Shown here in pieces: positions 26,033 through 41,800 of a DNA stretch of 64,000 nt. Location of the stretch: contig OX345637.1 in the NCBI GenBank assembly GCA_947044365.1, forward strand, positions 3,458,501-3,522,500. Direction: 5' to 3'. Numbering within the stretch: position 1 is the stretch's first letter; every line of letters starts with the position of its first letter. Origin of the DNA: Petrosia ficiformis. Its lineage: Eukaryota > Porifera > Demospongiae > Haplosclerida > Petrosiidae. The notes beneath the pieces were generated by a model. That model was not told the origin of the DNA. It saw only the letters and a list, made by a program, of their open reading frames with translations, and did not search any database. The translations under genes and the position numbers were made by a program.

Positions 26033-29000
26033 AGAAAAAAGAGATAGTGTTTGTCAGATCCTCAGGCCTTCAACTGAACGAACAGGCCGCCCTCGGGGAC
26101 TGACTCCCAACTGAATGACAGACCTCTCTCTGATCAGGAGGTAACTTCTCCCCTGAAGCTTCAGTGCTACGAATATCTGACATTTACTCCATTTTATTAA
26201 CACAAGCTAGAATATTAGTTTTAGAGACATGCTATACATGTACATAGTTAATGATAAATTAGTTTTTTTATAATTTAGTGCTTGGTACCTATATAGTTTT
26301 ATACGTCGATTCTTAATTCTGGTCATCAGGGGAGTTCCCAATCCGGTCATTACTAGGTCAACAGGCTTCGGTTCCTTTAATCTTCCAACCTGTTGTTAGC
26401 TACAGAAAGGGCGGAACCACTCCCAAGCAGGAGTCCAGAGCGGTGGAACATGTGTCAACGTATAGAGTAATGTTTATTTCTACCACGTGTTATTATTTTA
26501 TTTTATTTTATTTTATTTTTTAATTTTTTTATTTTTTTTTTTGTTTCCATTTATATTGAACGTTCATATATAGGTCTGGGCCACTCTGGGGTATATTAAC
26601 AACTCTCTTACTGTATTTGAATAGATCCAGAAATACATAATAGATATATACTAAATATACATTATAGATAATTTTAAACAATTTGTATTTAACAATATTT
26701 AGCAATATATTATTAGGATGCAAGTAGATACACATACCTGACAAATCTTCTAGACAGATATATACCATGTGTGTGTGTGTGTGTGTGTGTGTGAACCAAA
26801 TTTCTGGACAACTAGCAATGTTGGGACTTCCATTAAGCTACAAACCGACTTGAAATTATACAAGAATCAAAATAAAGACAGGCTTTTTCTAAAATCTTTT
26901 GGTTATAAATCAATTCTTATAGCTCATGATTGCCATTTCTGAAGACTTGCTTGAAGTCTATCGCTATTGAGTACAGTTTAAAAGAAACACATCGTAAAAA
27001 TCAAGTAGAAAACTGTTTTGTGGCTTCAATCATGTTGCATGAAATAAAATAGTTGAAGCTAGACAGTGACTATCATGGCAAAAAGCTTAAAGCCAGCTTG
27101 ATATTGCAGCCACTACTTCAATTGCACTTGATTGCAAGCTGTGATTCTTGCCTCTTGGTAGAACTTGGACTATACAGTAATTATGTAACACACACACACA
27201 CATAATATAATTTCTATATCATAATAATATTATATTCAAGTATTGTCTGCAATTATTTTATTTTCGATAATCATTCCTGTTTCCCAATTACACTTGTGGC
27301 AAGGGTTCTGCACTGTGAGTGCATTCATTAAACTTTTGTATTAATTTCAGGGGGTGGGTGGACCTCCATTTTCATGATTTCTTCCATTTTTTCATGTCTT
27401 GTTTAATTACACTGCACTGAAATTGAATAAGCTCATGAAAACTACCATAGAAATACAATGTACACAAATAAGGCTTCTTGTAAGTACATGTATGTGTAAT
27501 GCATGCAATTACTTCAAAGCGAAACACAAGAAGCTACATGTATTCTTGCATGTACACATGTATGTAGTCTAGCTGCTAGTTATATGGAAGTACTAGTATA
27601 ATCTTGTTGCATCCCAATATGGAAGTACATGTGCATGTGTTAGTATAATCTTGCATTGCAAGGTGTACTAGTGGTCTATTGGCTAAAGTGCTGGCCTGAA
27701 GGTTGCAGGTTCAAGCCCCATTAGGTGCAGGCTTTTTTCACCTACCCTCAAAATGAGGTGTTTGTTACTGCATCCTTCGGTGGGGATGTAAAGCCTTGCA
27801 CCTACCCTCAAAATGAGGAGGTGTTTGTTACTGCATCCTTCGGAGGGGATGTAAAGCCTTGCACCTACCCTCAAAATGAGGAGGTGTTTGTTACTGCATC
27901 CTTCGGAGGGGATGTAAAGCCTTGCACCTACCCTCAAAATGAGGAGGTGTTTGTTACTGCATCCTTCAGAGGGGATGTAAAGCCTTGAATATTAGCAACT
28001 TGTGCTATTCCAGCTTCCTTGTTAGCCACATTCGGTAAAACACTTGTAGCAAAAAAAATCCCAATGTTGTTGTTTGTGTGTTTTTGATACCTCTAGATGA
28101 TCTTTCATCATTTTTAAAAGATGTTTTTTTGTTATTCTTTACACAATTAATCACAGGATGAACCGAGAATACTTCAAAGACTTATTGAATTGGAGATAGA
28201 TGGTAGTACAAATAAGAAAGGAAGATCATTTGGACATGTTACTGTCTCTGTTGTATTCAGACCTGTGGATTCTGTAGCAAGAGCTGGTGAGTGAATTCAA
28301 GAGTCGATAGCAGACATTATGTGACCTGATTGTCAAAAAGGGACACTTTCTAATTTGAATTGAATGCTTACCTTCAATTGCTCATCATTTTAACATTTTC
28401 TATAGGAAATCAATGAAATTTGGTATCTAAGAAGCTTAATGATACATGTACATGTAACTCTTCCTGGTACCAAATTTCATTGACTTACTGCACAAAATGG
28501 CAGAATAGTGAATGATTGAATTTTGTGGGAAAGTGTGCATTTTCACATACACATAGATCACATTATGAATGAATTTAACCAGTAGTCAACTAATTAAGTG
28601 TAGTCATACTCCATAGTACCTAACTGTGAGAGCTACACATGTAGGACTGGTACCTTTAAAGATCTTTGATCCTTGAGAAACTCTCTCCACTGCATGCATG
28701 TTAAATTGGATCATGTATTAGAGTCTGTTATGAAGGGGATTTGTGGTTGCTTGTGGTTCAACAGTTTGCACTAATAGTATTGCGCAATCTGCAGATTGGG
28801 TGGATCTTCAGTTTGCGCAACGCAATATGCAGATTGTGCAAATTCCCACATTGCATGGATCATGTACATGTAGATTGGAATTCAAAAATGAATGTGAAGA
28901 ATATCCATACAATAGAAAGAATATGTAATAATTTGTGTGCTGTTTTCATAGAACTTCCAGGACTTGCAACAGTTTCACAACCTGATACTCTTGTGACTTC

Positions 29001-29748
29001 TTCACTTGATTCTACTTCTAAACGATCAAAAAAAGCTGTGAGTATTTTGTGAGGGAATGTGTATCTATCTCAATTATGCATGTGTACATGTACATGTACA
29101 GTTGTACATATGTGCATATGTACATGTACATACGTATGTACATATGTGCATATACGTATATATACTTATGCACATATACATGTACATGTACACATGCATA
29201 ATTAATTATACATACATGTATATATATATATATAATATACTGTACATGTATATAGATAATTATATGTAAATGTACATGTATGTATATACATAGATATATG
29301 TGTAATAATAAAACTAAGAATACGTATGCGCAGGACTGCCTCGCTCGCACTATATAAACTGCAGTCAATTAATATCCAGAACTGTGTGGTTTTAGTCACA
29401 CAATTGTATACTTATTTGTCTTTGACACTTATAATGGCAAGAAAGAAGAGAGAATTTAGTGACTTATCATCTTGTGATATTGTCTTGCCTCTTGTTCACT
29501 CTCATCTAGATCTCGCTGTTTCTGTTCTCTACCTCTTAATTTCTCCTCTGTCTTGGCCTCTTATGTAGCTCCCGTCTTTGCTTTCTTTCTCTCAGTGTAG
29601 CTAGGCGTGGAAGGCGTGCTGCAGATCCGTCACTTGTAGATTCCTCACTCGTCTCTACATTAGAGCGGTACGCCATCAAGGGTCTACGGATTAACGGCAC
29701 GTGCCTGTGGTCGTACGTTTAATTATTGCATTCCTAAGCGTGACAGAA

Positions 29749-29816
<68 letters not shown>

Positions 29817-29824
29817 ATATAATT

Positions 29825-29865
<41 letters not shown>

Positions 29866-32800
29866 AACTAAGGTCGAGATTTTACTACACTCCCGGATTA
29901 GTTGCCTTGGACTAAGGTGCTCGGCAATTATATTTATAATGACAGTAGTGAATGCAATTATAGATAAATAGAAAACTAAGAATTTTAGAGTAGCTTGTGC
30001 TGCAACTTCCATGCTGCACATGAAGAGATGTATTAATGTCTAATTATTTTACTTTTTTCCTTTTTGTTATAGTGGAAGAAATTACAATCATCTAGTGGAA
30101 TTCAACCCGGAGAAAGTAAGTGTAATATTGTGTATTGTTACTACACTACCATAAATTGTTATCATATACAACTACTGATTATATTAGTACTGATTACAAT
30201 GATTAAAGTCACTATACACTAGGAGACATTGTTGCCAGCAACATGAGGCAACAGTGTTGCTGCTAGTGTATGGTGCCTTTCATTTTTCTGTCAACCATGT
30301 TGCCAGAAATATGAACATGCTCTATTTTCTGTCAATATGTTGCCTGCAACAGGCAACATTTACACTGGGGAACAGCAACACTGTTGACTTACTACTTACG
30401 TTGCCTAGTGTATGACGGCCTTAAGTCATACAAACCATTAGCTGTCAGCTGACAAATTGACTATAGGAAGTTCAATAATTATGAGTTAGGTTTAGGTTGT
30501 TCATTTTACATGTACAAATGTATTTTTGCTAAACTCTATGAAAGATAATTTAGATCAGTGACTATATATCATATATAAACTTACTGAACTGTTCATTATA
30601 CATGTAGTTTGCTATAGCTATGGAATAATACATGTATTTTGCTTACTGTTTTAATATACATGTAAATTATGAACTGTAATTTTTAATGTCATGAACTATT
30701 TGTGACTGTGGATGCGAAAATCATTCATTAAGAATTTGTCAAACACTTAATATTCAAATGCTTATTATTCATTGATTTTGTACAAATACATATGAAATAT
30801 GGTATCCAAGAAGAGCAACTATTGGTCTACTTAAATTCCAAATTTAGTTAGTTTCCTGTGCAAAATGGCTGACTAACAAGCATTTAAATTTTAAGTGTTT
30901 GACAAAATTTGCATCCACAGTCACATGTTTTGATGTTTCATCAATTCACTTGTTGTAGTGCTGTTAATTAATGTTTGTGTGTATATTTGTACATTTAGAT
31001 TTTGGAGTCCTTGAGTTGTCAGTTAAAGAAGGAAGAGATTTGGTTGCTATGGACAGAAATGGTAATTACCTGTTTTCATAATTATACTTTACTATAATAA
31101 TATTAATAATTATTATAGATGAAAATTCATGTGGCTAGCATGCTAGCAATAGGCGTAGACAAACACACACAACAAACAAACAAGCAGCCACAATGGCTTC
31201 ATTAGACATTAGAGCAGCCACTTTGGCTTAGAAAAATAAGCAGCCACAATGGCTTACAAAATAATCAGCCACAATGGCTTAGAAAATAAGCATCCATAAT
31301 GGCTTAGAAAATAAGCATCCACAATGGCTTAGACGATAAGCATCCACAATGTCTTATTAAAATAAGCATCCACAATGGCTTAGAAAATAAGCATCCATAA
31401 TGGCTTAGAAAATAAGCATCCATAATGGCTTAGACGATAAGCAGCCACAATGGCTTAGAAAATAAGCATCCACAATGGCTTAGAAAATAAGCATCCACAA
31501 TGGCTTAGAAAATAAGCATCCACAATGGCTTAGACGATAAGCAGCCACAATGTCTTATTAAAATAAGGAAAAAGGAACACTGAATTCTCAGTCTTGAGAA
31601 CCGGGAATAGTGGGTTAAAGATTTTTGATGGCTATCCAACATGTACATGTACATCCTAAATGGCTGTTTGTACTTGAAGCTAATGATGTTTACAGAAATG
31701 GTTGATTCCAGTCATGTGAGCATTAAATTGAAGTAAATTCAATTAAAATGGACTATATTATATGTTACTCCATGTACATATCTTCAGGTTATAGTGATCC
31801 ATACATCATTGTAAAATATGGTGCACATGAGGTATATAGGACACCATCTATTAATAAAACACTGAATCCAAAGTGGAATTGTCAATGTACATTATCTGCA
31901 CCACCACCTGCTACTTCTATTGTGATAGTAAGTGTTTATATTTGATAGTCAGATAGTTCATCATTTAGAACATGTATTAATAACTTATACACAACACGTT
32001 ACAGTACTAAAGTCTGTTCACATTCACAATGACCTCAAAATTGTGATATTATGACTTACATGTAATATGTATACATGTAGTTTAATGTCATAAGTTTAAT
32101 ACATGATTATACTGTAACTCAAAATTACACAAAATTATATGAAAATGGTACAGGTGAAAAGATTGTTGGTCATTCAAAGCTAAAGTTAATTTTTCTGAGG
32201 TCATGATGAACATGATTGGCCTTTATAATAAACATTAAAATTATTTTGTGATTTTCTTCATATTAATACTTATTATTCAGGAATGTTGGGATAAAGATCA
32301 ATTCACAAATGATGATTTTATGGGTTCATTAGCTTACTCATCAGAAGAATTACACATATTTGAGGTAATATTACATACATGTATACACGTATGGGATATT
32401 GGTACACACTGTACATGTACAGTACATGTGTGGGATAATGGTACACACTGTACATGTACATGTATAGGATCTTGAATCTTCAAAGGGTTCCCTTCAGGCA
32501 CCTATTGTGGAAGACTTTCAATCTTCTAACTGTATCCTTCTTGGTTGTCCAGGTTTCAGAGCCATACAGAAGCACTCCGAGAACTACAGCCCTATACACG
32601 CTCCTCTTGGTCCTCAGAGACAGGTCACAGTCCCTGAAGATCGGCTCACATAGTGCACCAAAGGCTCTACTTCCTTTAGCAATCCTCTCTCCCACCTCCT
32701 GTGCTATCCCTCCTTTGGTTTCAACAATGGACCCCAAGTACATGTACTTAAACTCAGTCATGCACTCCACTTTACCACCATCCAATCTCAGTGGTCTTAT

Positions 32801-35789
32801 ATCATCAGCATCACTATCACCTGCCACGAGTAGCTTAGTCTTCACAGTACTCAAGGTCAGTCCCCACACCTTCAGAAGATCATCCAGTATAAGTCCTGCA
32901 CTCTCCATACTCTCCCTGCTTGTGCCAACTGCAGCTGCATCATCAGCAAATTGTAACACAGGGACTCTAGCAATGAAGGGCTTCCTCGTTCTCTCTACCA
33001 CCAACATCCCTCCACACTTGTACAGGACACTAACACCAAACTCCATGCATCTCTTTCACCACTGACCAAACACCAAATTGAAGTAAAGGTTGAAAAGCAT
33101 TGGAGCAAGCACACATCCTTGCCTCAATCCACTGCATACATCAAACTCCGAGCTACCTGACCATCCACTGTCACTTCAGCTTTCATACCATCATGGAGAG
33201 AGCGAATCATCAGCAGCATTGACTCAGGGATACCATACCAAACTTCCTAAACCCCTGAACCATAAAAGAGGCTTTTCTATCCACTGCCACTCCTCTACCA
33301 CCTTTCCTTGCCACTGCTGTCGCTATCGTGCCATCAGACTCTACCAGCGTCCTCATATTCCAGCAACCAAAACGCAACCTCTTGGCCTTCCTTTGGCCAC
33401 CAGCCATTTGCCCTTGCAAATTAACCATCTGTTCAACTTCTTGTGCTTACTTTGCTTTCTTTGAGTGTTGGTAGCACTGAGGGCTAGCAACACTGCTACA
33501 GTGCTTTTTTGGCATAAGCCTTCACCAAGCAACTTATAAAGTATCAACATGTATGGGATATTGGTACACACTGTACATGTACATGTGTAGGATATTGGTA
33601 CACACAGTACATGTACATGTGTACATCTCAAAGGACTCAGAACCTGAATACCCTAAATCAACTACTGGAAATTGTTTATTAAATACACAATGTAGATCTA
33701 CATACACTGATTGAAGATTGGTTTAGAAAATATCATTGTGTTCCTGATGATTACCACATGATACATGTACTTGTAGTTCATATCTGCAGTTCAAGAATGG
33801 GATACATACATGTAACTGATTCAGTTATTTATAAAATGGCATTACCATCTACATGTACATACTCATTGCATTCGTCTCACATTCCCATTTGCCTTTAATT
33901 GTAAATTCCACACTACAAAATGTAATAAGAAGCTAAATGCTGATGGTTGATATACATACACAGCCGTTGGTATTATGATATTTAATTAATAGCAGAGATC
34001 TGCAAGTACAAAGGAGTCTTCCCATTGAAGTACATGTATATGTGAAAAAGGACATCAGGAGACCGGGATATTGACTGACAATAATAATTATTATAGAGTT
34101 TTGATTCTTCACTGCTCTTAAAACACGTTTTGAAGATACACTGTACTTTCATGTTGTCTTTTGCACTTCACTCTTTTGTGTGTTTGACTACTATCACTCT
34201 CAGTAGAGTCGTACCAATTTGGCAAAGTGTTTTATCTTGAACATCACTGGGATCATGGTATTGCTTAAGATCAAAGGGCCAACAATGCCCACCAGCAGCA
34301 TATGGTACAACCATAGTAACCATGGTGCCACATTCAGCATATGGTACAACCATAGTAACCATGGTGCCACATTCAGGTGATACCATTCTAGAACTAATAG
34401 TCACCTTCTGTAGACTAATCCAAAAGTACAGGACAGGAATAGTCCACATATATAATAAGGATACTTTTATGCCATGCTAAAAAAACAGATACATGTATAG
34501 CATACCACCTTGTGCACACAGGATTGGCACTGTTGTGACGACATGCTCTTGTAGGTCCTCAAGCTATAAATCATTACATTGTCAATATATTCCATACTCA
34601 GAGATATCCTACATGTATATCTGTTACATGTAGTCTCTAAGCAGCCAAATATCAACTTTAATATTCCAATAATTACATGTATGTTCATTTAGAATGGATC
34701 AATATGGTGTAAGCTACAACATGTTGCATCTGGAGAAGTTCTGTTGGAATTGAGAAAACATGAACCAACTCAGGTGAATATAAATGAACTCATTGAGTTG
34801 TATCTGTAAGTACATGTATATACAATACCTGACATTATTAAGTTTACATACTATGATGAGAGCTACAGTTTAATAAGGTGATATTCAACTGTACTTCTAA
34901 GTACAATAGTACTATATACAATGTACTTTGTACTGTAATGATCATAATGTGTGAATATTTCCTTTACATTTGTACATGTATGTGATAGCATAGTACTAAG
35001 GTGTAATACTGTGTATTACATATTCAAAGTACAGCATACTTAACTCACAATGTACAATGTACACTGTAGTCAATCGATAGTACATGTATGTAAACTTGAT
35101 AGTGTCAGATACTGTAATAACATGAAACTTGCATTTGTATAAAAGATAATAATTATGCTGTGTGATCTTTTATTTCAATAATTTACTAAGTATTTAGCAT
35201 CTTATGGCTGTGGGCTGTGGGTTAAACTAGAAGATCCTAACTCCCTCCTGCTCTTAGGGAATCCCCTTCAGATCATAATTATTATAGTAATAGGTACATG
35301 TACTCATGTCAATGTACTATGGTATCAATATTGCCATACTATTAACTGTATTATGACTCAATATGTATACAATATATTCATTACATAGCAACAATCTCAA
35401 GACAGTTTATCATCTGGAGATATCTCGACATTAGATGAAGCATCAAAACATTTAATAGAGAGAGTAACAGATAGACACAGTATTGGAGGCAGTCTACCAG
35501 AAGAAGAGAGGAGAAGAACTGAACTGAATATACCTTTCATTACAACTACACCTTCTTCAAGAACGGAAAGTGAGAATAGTCAAGGGTTTCCTGTTATACA
35601 TCCTATGTCACACTCATACTATTCCTCTCCTAATTTGAATGCTCCTCTTGAATTTCATCCTCCTCTGATACCAACTACACAATCAGATCAGGAAATACAA
35701 GATGGTGATTTCACACTCAGTAAGTACATGTACTGTACATATATACCTGCATGTATTATACATGTATCTCTCTATTAATATAACACTGA

Positions 35790-35820
<31 letters not shown>

Positions 35821-38800
35821 TTATCTGTCTGTCTGCCTGTCTGTTCATCTAACTATCTGTATGTATGTCTGTCTGTCTGTGTGTCTGTTTATCTGTCTAT
35901 CTGTATGTACATGTGTGTCTGTTTATCTGTACATGTAGTTATACATGTATATGTTTATAAAAATGATACACATGACTCTAATAGTAATGAATTCATCTGT
36001 TGTTAATTTACCAGGGCAACGACATGTTTCCAATCCACACATTCATCGTCATTCTTGTTCACCATCACTTGGTAGTATAGACAGCAGCTTATCAGCTCAA
36101 AGTGGAATTCTATCAATGACTGTAGGAGGAACTAATGCAGAAGATTTTTATGCTGCAAAAAAAAGAAAAGAGAAAGGTATGTAGTACTATGTACCACAAT
36201 GGATTGGATGAATGCTTAACTGAGGTGGCACATTTGTCTTCATAATTAAAGGCCTCAGAAATAAATTGGGCAAACATATAATTAAATACTGGAAATCATC
36301 CATAGTGCATAAAAGTAATTGGGTATTCCCCACTACCAAATATGAAATATTTTTGATTCCTTTATCTGCTCCTAAAACACATTTTGAGAGTGTTTTCCTG
36401 TTAACCTCAGTGTATTACTGCTTTGTAGATTATACCACTTTACTTCTCAGCCCTTTGGACTAGTTGTTGAAGCTAAAAGAAAAAGGTTTTGTATGGAGCT
36501 TTTAATAGGCAGGGATTTTTCAGCAATATACCCAAGGTGGGGGCAACAACTGAGTTATATAGAGTACAACATAATGCAGATTACAGTGTGTGCATACCAC
36601 ATGCATCTAGGGGCATGTCCTCAGGAAACTTTGATTTAGTAAAAGGGCAAGATGACAAACCATGGAGTAAGTGTTCACATGTGTACATGATATTATGCCA
36701 CCACTCAATGTAGTGGGGAGATTTTAGAAAATGTGGAGCAAAGTTGTACACTCAACTAATACTCCATGCATGTCCAATGCATGTACATGTACATGTATAT
36801 GCATGGATGTTAACTCCATTAACAACTTGGAGTCTCCAGGGAGGAGGGTGGGGGGCAATGGTTCCTTTGTAAAAGAAAACCTGAATTAGTAATCACCAGG
36901 AGCTTATGAGCGCTGCAAAGCGGCAAAGCGGTGCTAAGGAGCGTCAAACTCCAATATGTTTTGCAAACCCATCTGTTGTCGAATCACACCTTTGCAAACT
37001 ACCTTATATGGAAAACCTATGTAAACTGCGTAAGTGATCTAAGTAGGTATGATAAGTGTTTTTTTTTTAAATAAAATAAAAATTATTAAAATTATTAAAA
37101 TTATTATAAATCGACTATCGTGTGCATCTGACAAGATGAGTCTATATAATCCCCCACTTCTTTCAAGACAGAAACGATACTAGTATAGTCAGCAAAGGAT
37201 ACATGTAGGTGCTACTAAAGTCTGTAGCAAAAGTGTCAAAGTGCTGTCAGTGTGTTAATTGCGTACAAAAGAACTATTAATAGACAACAACAAAAGCAAT
37301 ATCTCTAATGAAATAAGCACATGATGATTAGTTTGTTACCTGGAGCAGGATTTGAAATCGCCTTGTATTCAAGCTTTCTTCTCGAGTTTCTTCTTGGCTT
37401 GTAGAACTTGCGTTTCAAACTTCCAGTTAGTTTGAAGTGTCCCATTTGAAATGTTCCATCCCAGAAATCTGTGCATTGGTTCTTTTGATCGCTATTTCAT
37501 CTCTACTAAACAACGAATCTGCTTTGGCCTGACTGTTCTTCTGCACGAATTCGTTCGATATTGTTTTCTTGACTGGATTCTAATAATTGCCCATTCACTT
37601 TGGAACACTTATCTTAAACCCATCCTTTTGACCATATTTGGAGTTTTGCTGAAAGTGTGATTCGATAACAGATGGTACGGCAGTTTGACGCTCCTTCTCG
37701 CTGCTTCACGGCGCTCATAAGCTCCTGATTACACATATACATGCAAGTGACACATAGTCCCCCGACTTATGAAGGAATGATTTGAGACATAGTGATACAC
37801 ACTCCTGATTATCTAGCATCTGAAACCATCCTAACTCTACCAAACTGAATCGTGGTACCTTCCCATCGTGGTACCATTTTAAAGCAGCTTTTAGCTGATT
37901 GGTCCATTAATAAATAAACTAAACTAAACTAAAACCCCAAGATGTACTAGCTTGTAGCACTGTACAGTTCAGTTTTGTTCACCATATCATGTAAACATAA
38001 CAAACTGTTGTCATTGCCTGTGCTGGCACTGTTCCAAATCCTAGCGTGAACAAGATATTACTAAACCAACTGTTTAATTCATTTCTACCACAGTTTCAAT
38101 GTAGTTCAGTCCATTCATGTACTTGTCATGGAACTGTACCAAACTGTACCAACAACTATAGTGGGATGCTAGTGTGAATTACGTTACTAAAATTGCATTA
38201 AACTTGTAATTTAGTTATATAATTATATAGTTACCTATATCAATGTTACTACTTTCTCTCACTTCTCATATATCCAGATGTAATACCATTGTCTACTGAG
38301 AGACGTGGACTATATCTTGAAACATCTACTCAATCTCGCATGTCAGCATTTTACTATAATATCAATGGAGAAGTTATTGAAGCTGAAGGATTGAAAGGAA
38401 AATTAGGTAAATGATTTTAACTGTTCTATTGTGTAGTACATGTACATGTGTAATTTTGGATTGACTGGATTAATATTTGCCAAAATTGTTATGAAAATAC
38501 GAAGAAACAAGATATGGAGGTAAGATGTATCCCTATGATTGCTTTGCAGTTACTATGTATCAATCATTGCTGATTGCACAGTGTCTATACCTTTGTGTGT
38601 ACTCCGAAAATGAGGCCTGAAGAAGTAACTGTAACTGCAGCTAGTATAAGTACACACTGATACTGAATGATGAATCCTCATGTCTCAAACTATTGTACTT
38701 ACTTGTTAAAGATTCTTGCATCATCATCATCATAATATTTCTCTGCTATATATTACAACAGCTACATTGTGTATTAGTATTAGTTGCAGTTATACATTCT

Positions 38801-41800
38801 TCTTGCTAGATTGTAGTTTGAGTATACATTCTTTTACATGCCATGCCATTAATGATGCAACATCCTTACCTATGTGTACAATGCATACATATAGGGCGGC
38901 GTTACATACATGTACTATAAATAATCAAATATTGCTATTTTATAATTATTATCCTCTTTAGATCATTTGGAATTGTATATCAAAGTTAGATTGAACAGGT
39001 GAAGTTGTTGGAAGCACTGGGTGTGAATTTGGGGGTGGCTAATATTACCACTATACTTTATTATTCTGGGGAGAACCGTGCATATTGTTACAGTTTCTTT
39101 TATCAATACGTAGCTTCTAATTATCATCACCTATTACACAATATGCATACTACATCAGTCTACAACTCTACATGTTATAAAATTGGCAAACTGACTGGTA
39201 CTTTGGGTCTATATTCATACGGTTACATGATACTCAGTTTAATTTTTCATAACTACTGAAAGTTCATTTGCTGTCCCCATCATACTGCCTTATTAGATAC
39301 ATTTTGTACAGAAAAAGAACATACATGTACGTATCATGCACACTGTAATACACAGTACCTGACTTTATTAGGTTTACATACTATTATGGGAGCTACACTT
39401 AAATAAGGTGATATAGTCAACTATAGTTCTTAATAGTACAGTAATACTACTTTGTACTGTAATGATCATAATTTTGTGAATTCCCTTTACATTTGTATGT
39501 GATAGCATACATGTAGTACTAAGGTGTAATACTGTGTAGTACATTCCAAGTACTTTCAAAGTACACTGCAGTCAATGATAGTATGTAAATTAATGATGTC
39601 AGGTACTGTATAATTATAATTATACATGTATAATACAATTTAATATAGTATTGCCAAGCTAACACTCAAGCAACAATACTGAATACATGTACATGTATAT
39701 GGTAGAAAATATGAATATCAAAACGTTGCCACAAGTACAGGTATTATATGTAGAGGATGTTTGAGAGTTGAGTGTTATAGCAGAAGACTGTGCATAGGTG
39801 GATTACCCTAGATGGGTGTAGAGGTATTTTTAAATCTCTGTGAGGTTGCTTCTTGGCCCTGTCATTAACGATATTTCCACATTCAAAAACCACAATGTTT
39901 TATCTTTTGGAATCCCAGGGTGCCCCTCTCAGCCCTTTGTATAATCTTGTGCCCTCACATTCTTTATAAAATATTAATTTTCTCATAGTCATCCCAGTTA
40001 TATGAGAAGACAGAAGTTTGATCGTGGACCTGTACTCCACAAGACAAGAAAATTAAGAGGCAGTTCTTCATTACGATGGAGGGAGTCCTTCATGGTACAA
40101 TTAATTTAATATTTACATGACTTACAACAATATTGGCCTTTAAGAATAATATATTTAACTTAACTAAACTGTAACTAAATTACATGTACTGTATGTACAT
40201 GTATGTAGTCTGCATACATGTATGTACATGTACATGTATGTAGTCTGCATACTGATGTAATGCGACAACTACATGTATATACAACTGGATTTAAAGTTTT
40301 TAGACTGGCCAGTAATGGACAGTTCTATACTGACACTCTCTAATGTTAATGAACTCATTGTACATGTATACTGAAATATTGAAAACTAGGTATACTATAA
40401 CTGTAATTATTCATTATCATAATGAACTGTACTCTTAAGATTATGTGTAATTGAGCCTACACTTGATATATAGTACATATACATGATTGTATGTGTGTTA
40501 CACTTCAGCCTACACTTATAGTACATGTACATGTACATGTATGCATGTATTGTACAGTGTGTACTCGAGCTTACAGTTGATATGTACATGTACGTGTGTA
40601 CCATAGGCGCCAGAACCAGGGGGGCTGAGTAGGCTATAGCCCCCTCAAACATGAAGCAAGAAGGGCTAAGCCCCCTCAAGGCTAAAGCCTTGAGAACATG
40701 CTAAAAACACAAAAAGAGCAATTTACCACTCCCTAAATTTGCATTATTTCATCATGAAACGTTTGAAATGATGCCTGACCTTGTACTGCTACACTGGCCA
40801 ATGGCAGTAGCTGGAGCGAAGTAAGACACTATAGCCTGCCTACGTTCAGCCCCCCCTCCCCCCAATCCTACACTTCATATATACAGTGTGTAAATATATA
40901 TGTTTACTGCATAGTGTGTACTTGAGCCTACACTTGATATATACATATATGTGTGTACCGTATAGTGTGTACTTGAGCCTACACTTGATATATACATATA
41001 TGTGTGTACTTTTATAGTGTGTACTTGAGCCTACACTTGATATATACATACATATGTTTACTGCATAGTGTGTACTTGAGCCTACACTTGATATATACAT
41101 ATATGTGTTTACTGTATAGTGTATACTTAAGCCTACACTTGATATTTGATAATGTATTACAGTACCGTACATAAATAGTGTGGTATGGATACAATTTATG
41201 GCAGTTCTATCATTACTATATGTACATGTACTGTAGGCTAAGGAAAGTCCCATTCCTTCTGATTCACTCTTAACTATTGATCTAAAGAGTGGTAAAAATG
41301 TCACACTGGGAACACATGTCATCACATTGGACAAGTTTTTTGAAGGTAAGCTAAATTACATGTACAACACAGCCTACACAGGACATGTTTATGTAACATT
41401 CTTTATAATGCAATTAAACATCTTAATGTGACAGGAGGGCCCCCCCCCCACCAGGGTCAATATGGGTTGTGGTTAAGTAATACACGAGTGGCATTATCTA
41501 ATTGAGAGCTTTATTTGGCCCACCTGAATATTGATTTGGTGTCTATCACTTTAATTTCTATAAATTTGGTCACATATTCACAGGTAACTGTCCATTAAGT
41601 AATTCTTAAGTATGCATTACGCTGTTTAAAATGTGATCAGGTGACTAGTATATGAAAATACGATTGACTACGAAAGAACCTTGACAGTTTGGTCTGTCAT
41701 AACCACACCCTAGACTTGGAATCACCAGACCAATCACAGCTTGCATGATTATGATTACAAGTTGTGATTACACTCTGATGATTAAGATTACGATTATGAA

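Noticed and set aside
27670..27725. Functional tRNA gene
   Set aside because: A and B boxes are present, but the acceptor and anticodon stems do not pair into an intact tRNA; better read as a SINE head.
27683..27988. Open frames of 84-87 codons on both strands
   Set aside because: Product of a 63-bp tandem unit (multiple of three); the source is a SINE.
29018..30021. Several 60-116-codon frames on both strands
   Set aside because: Tyr/Ile/His/Met-rich products of TACATG and AT simple sequence; no splice or domain support.
32454..33464. 203- and 124-codon plus-strand frames
   Set aside because: Antisense of the LINE reverse transcriptase and endonuclease remnants.
40846..41334. 162-codon minus-strand open frame
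   Set aside because: Translation of the gtgtgtacttgagcctacac minisatellite; its right end runs antisense over E-Syt-like exon 27.
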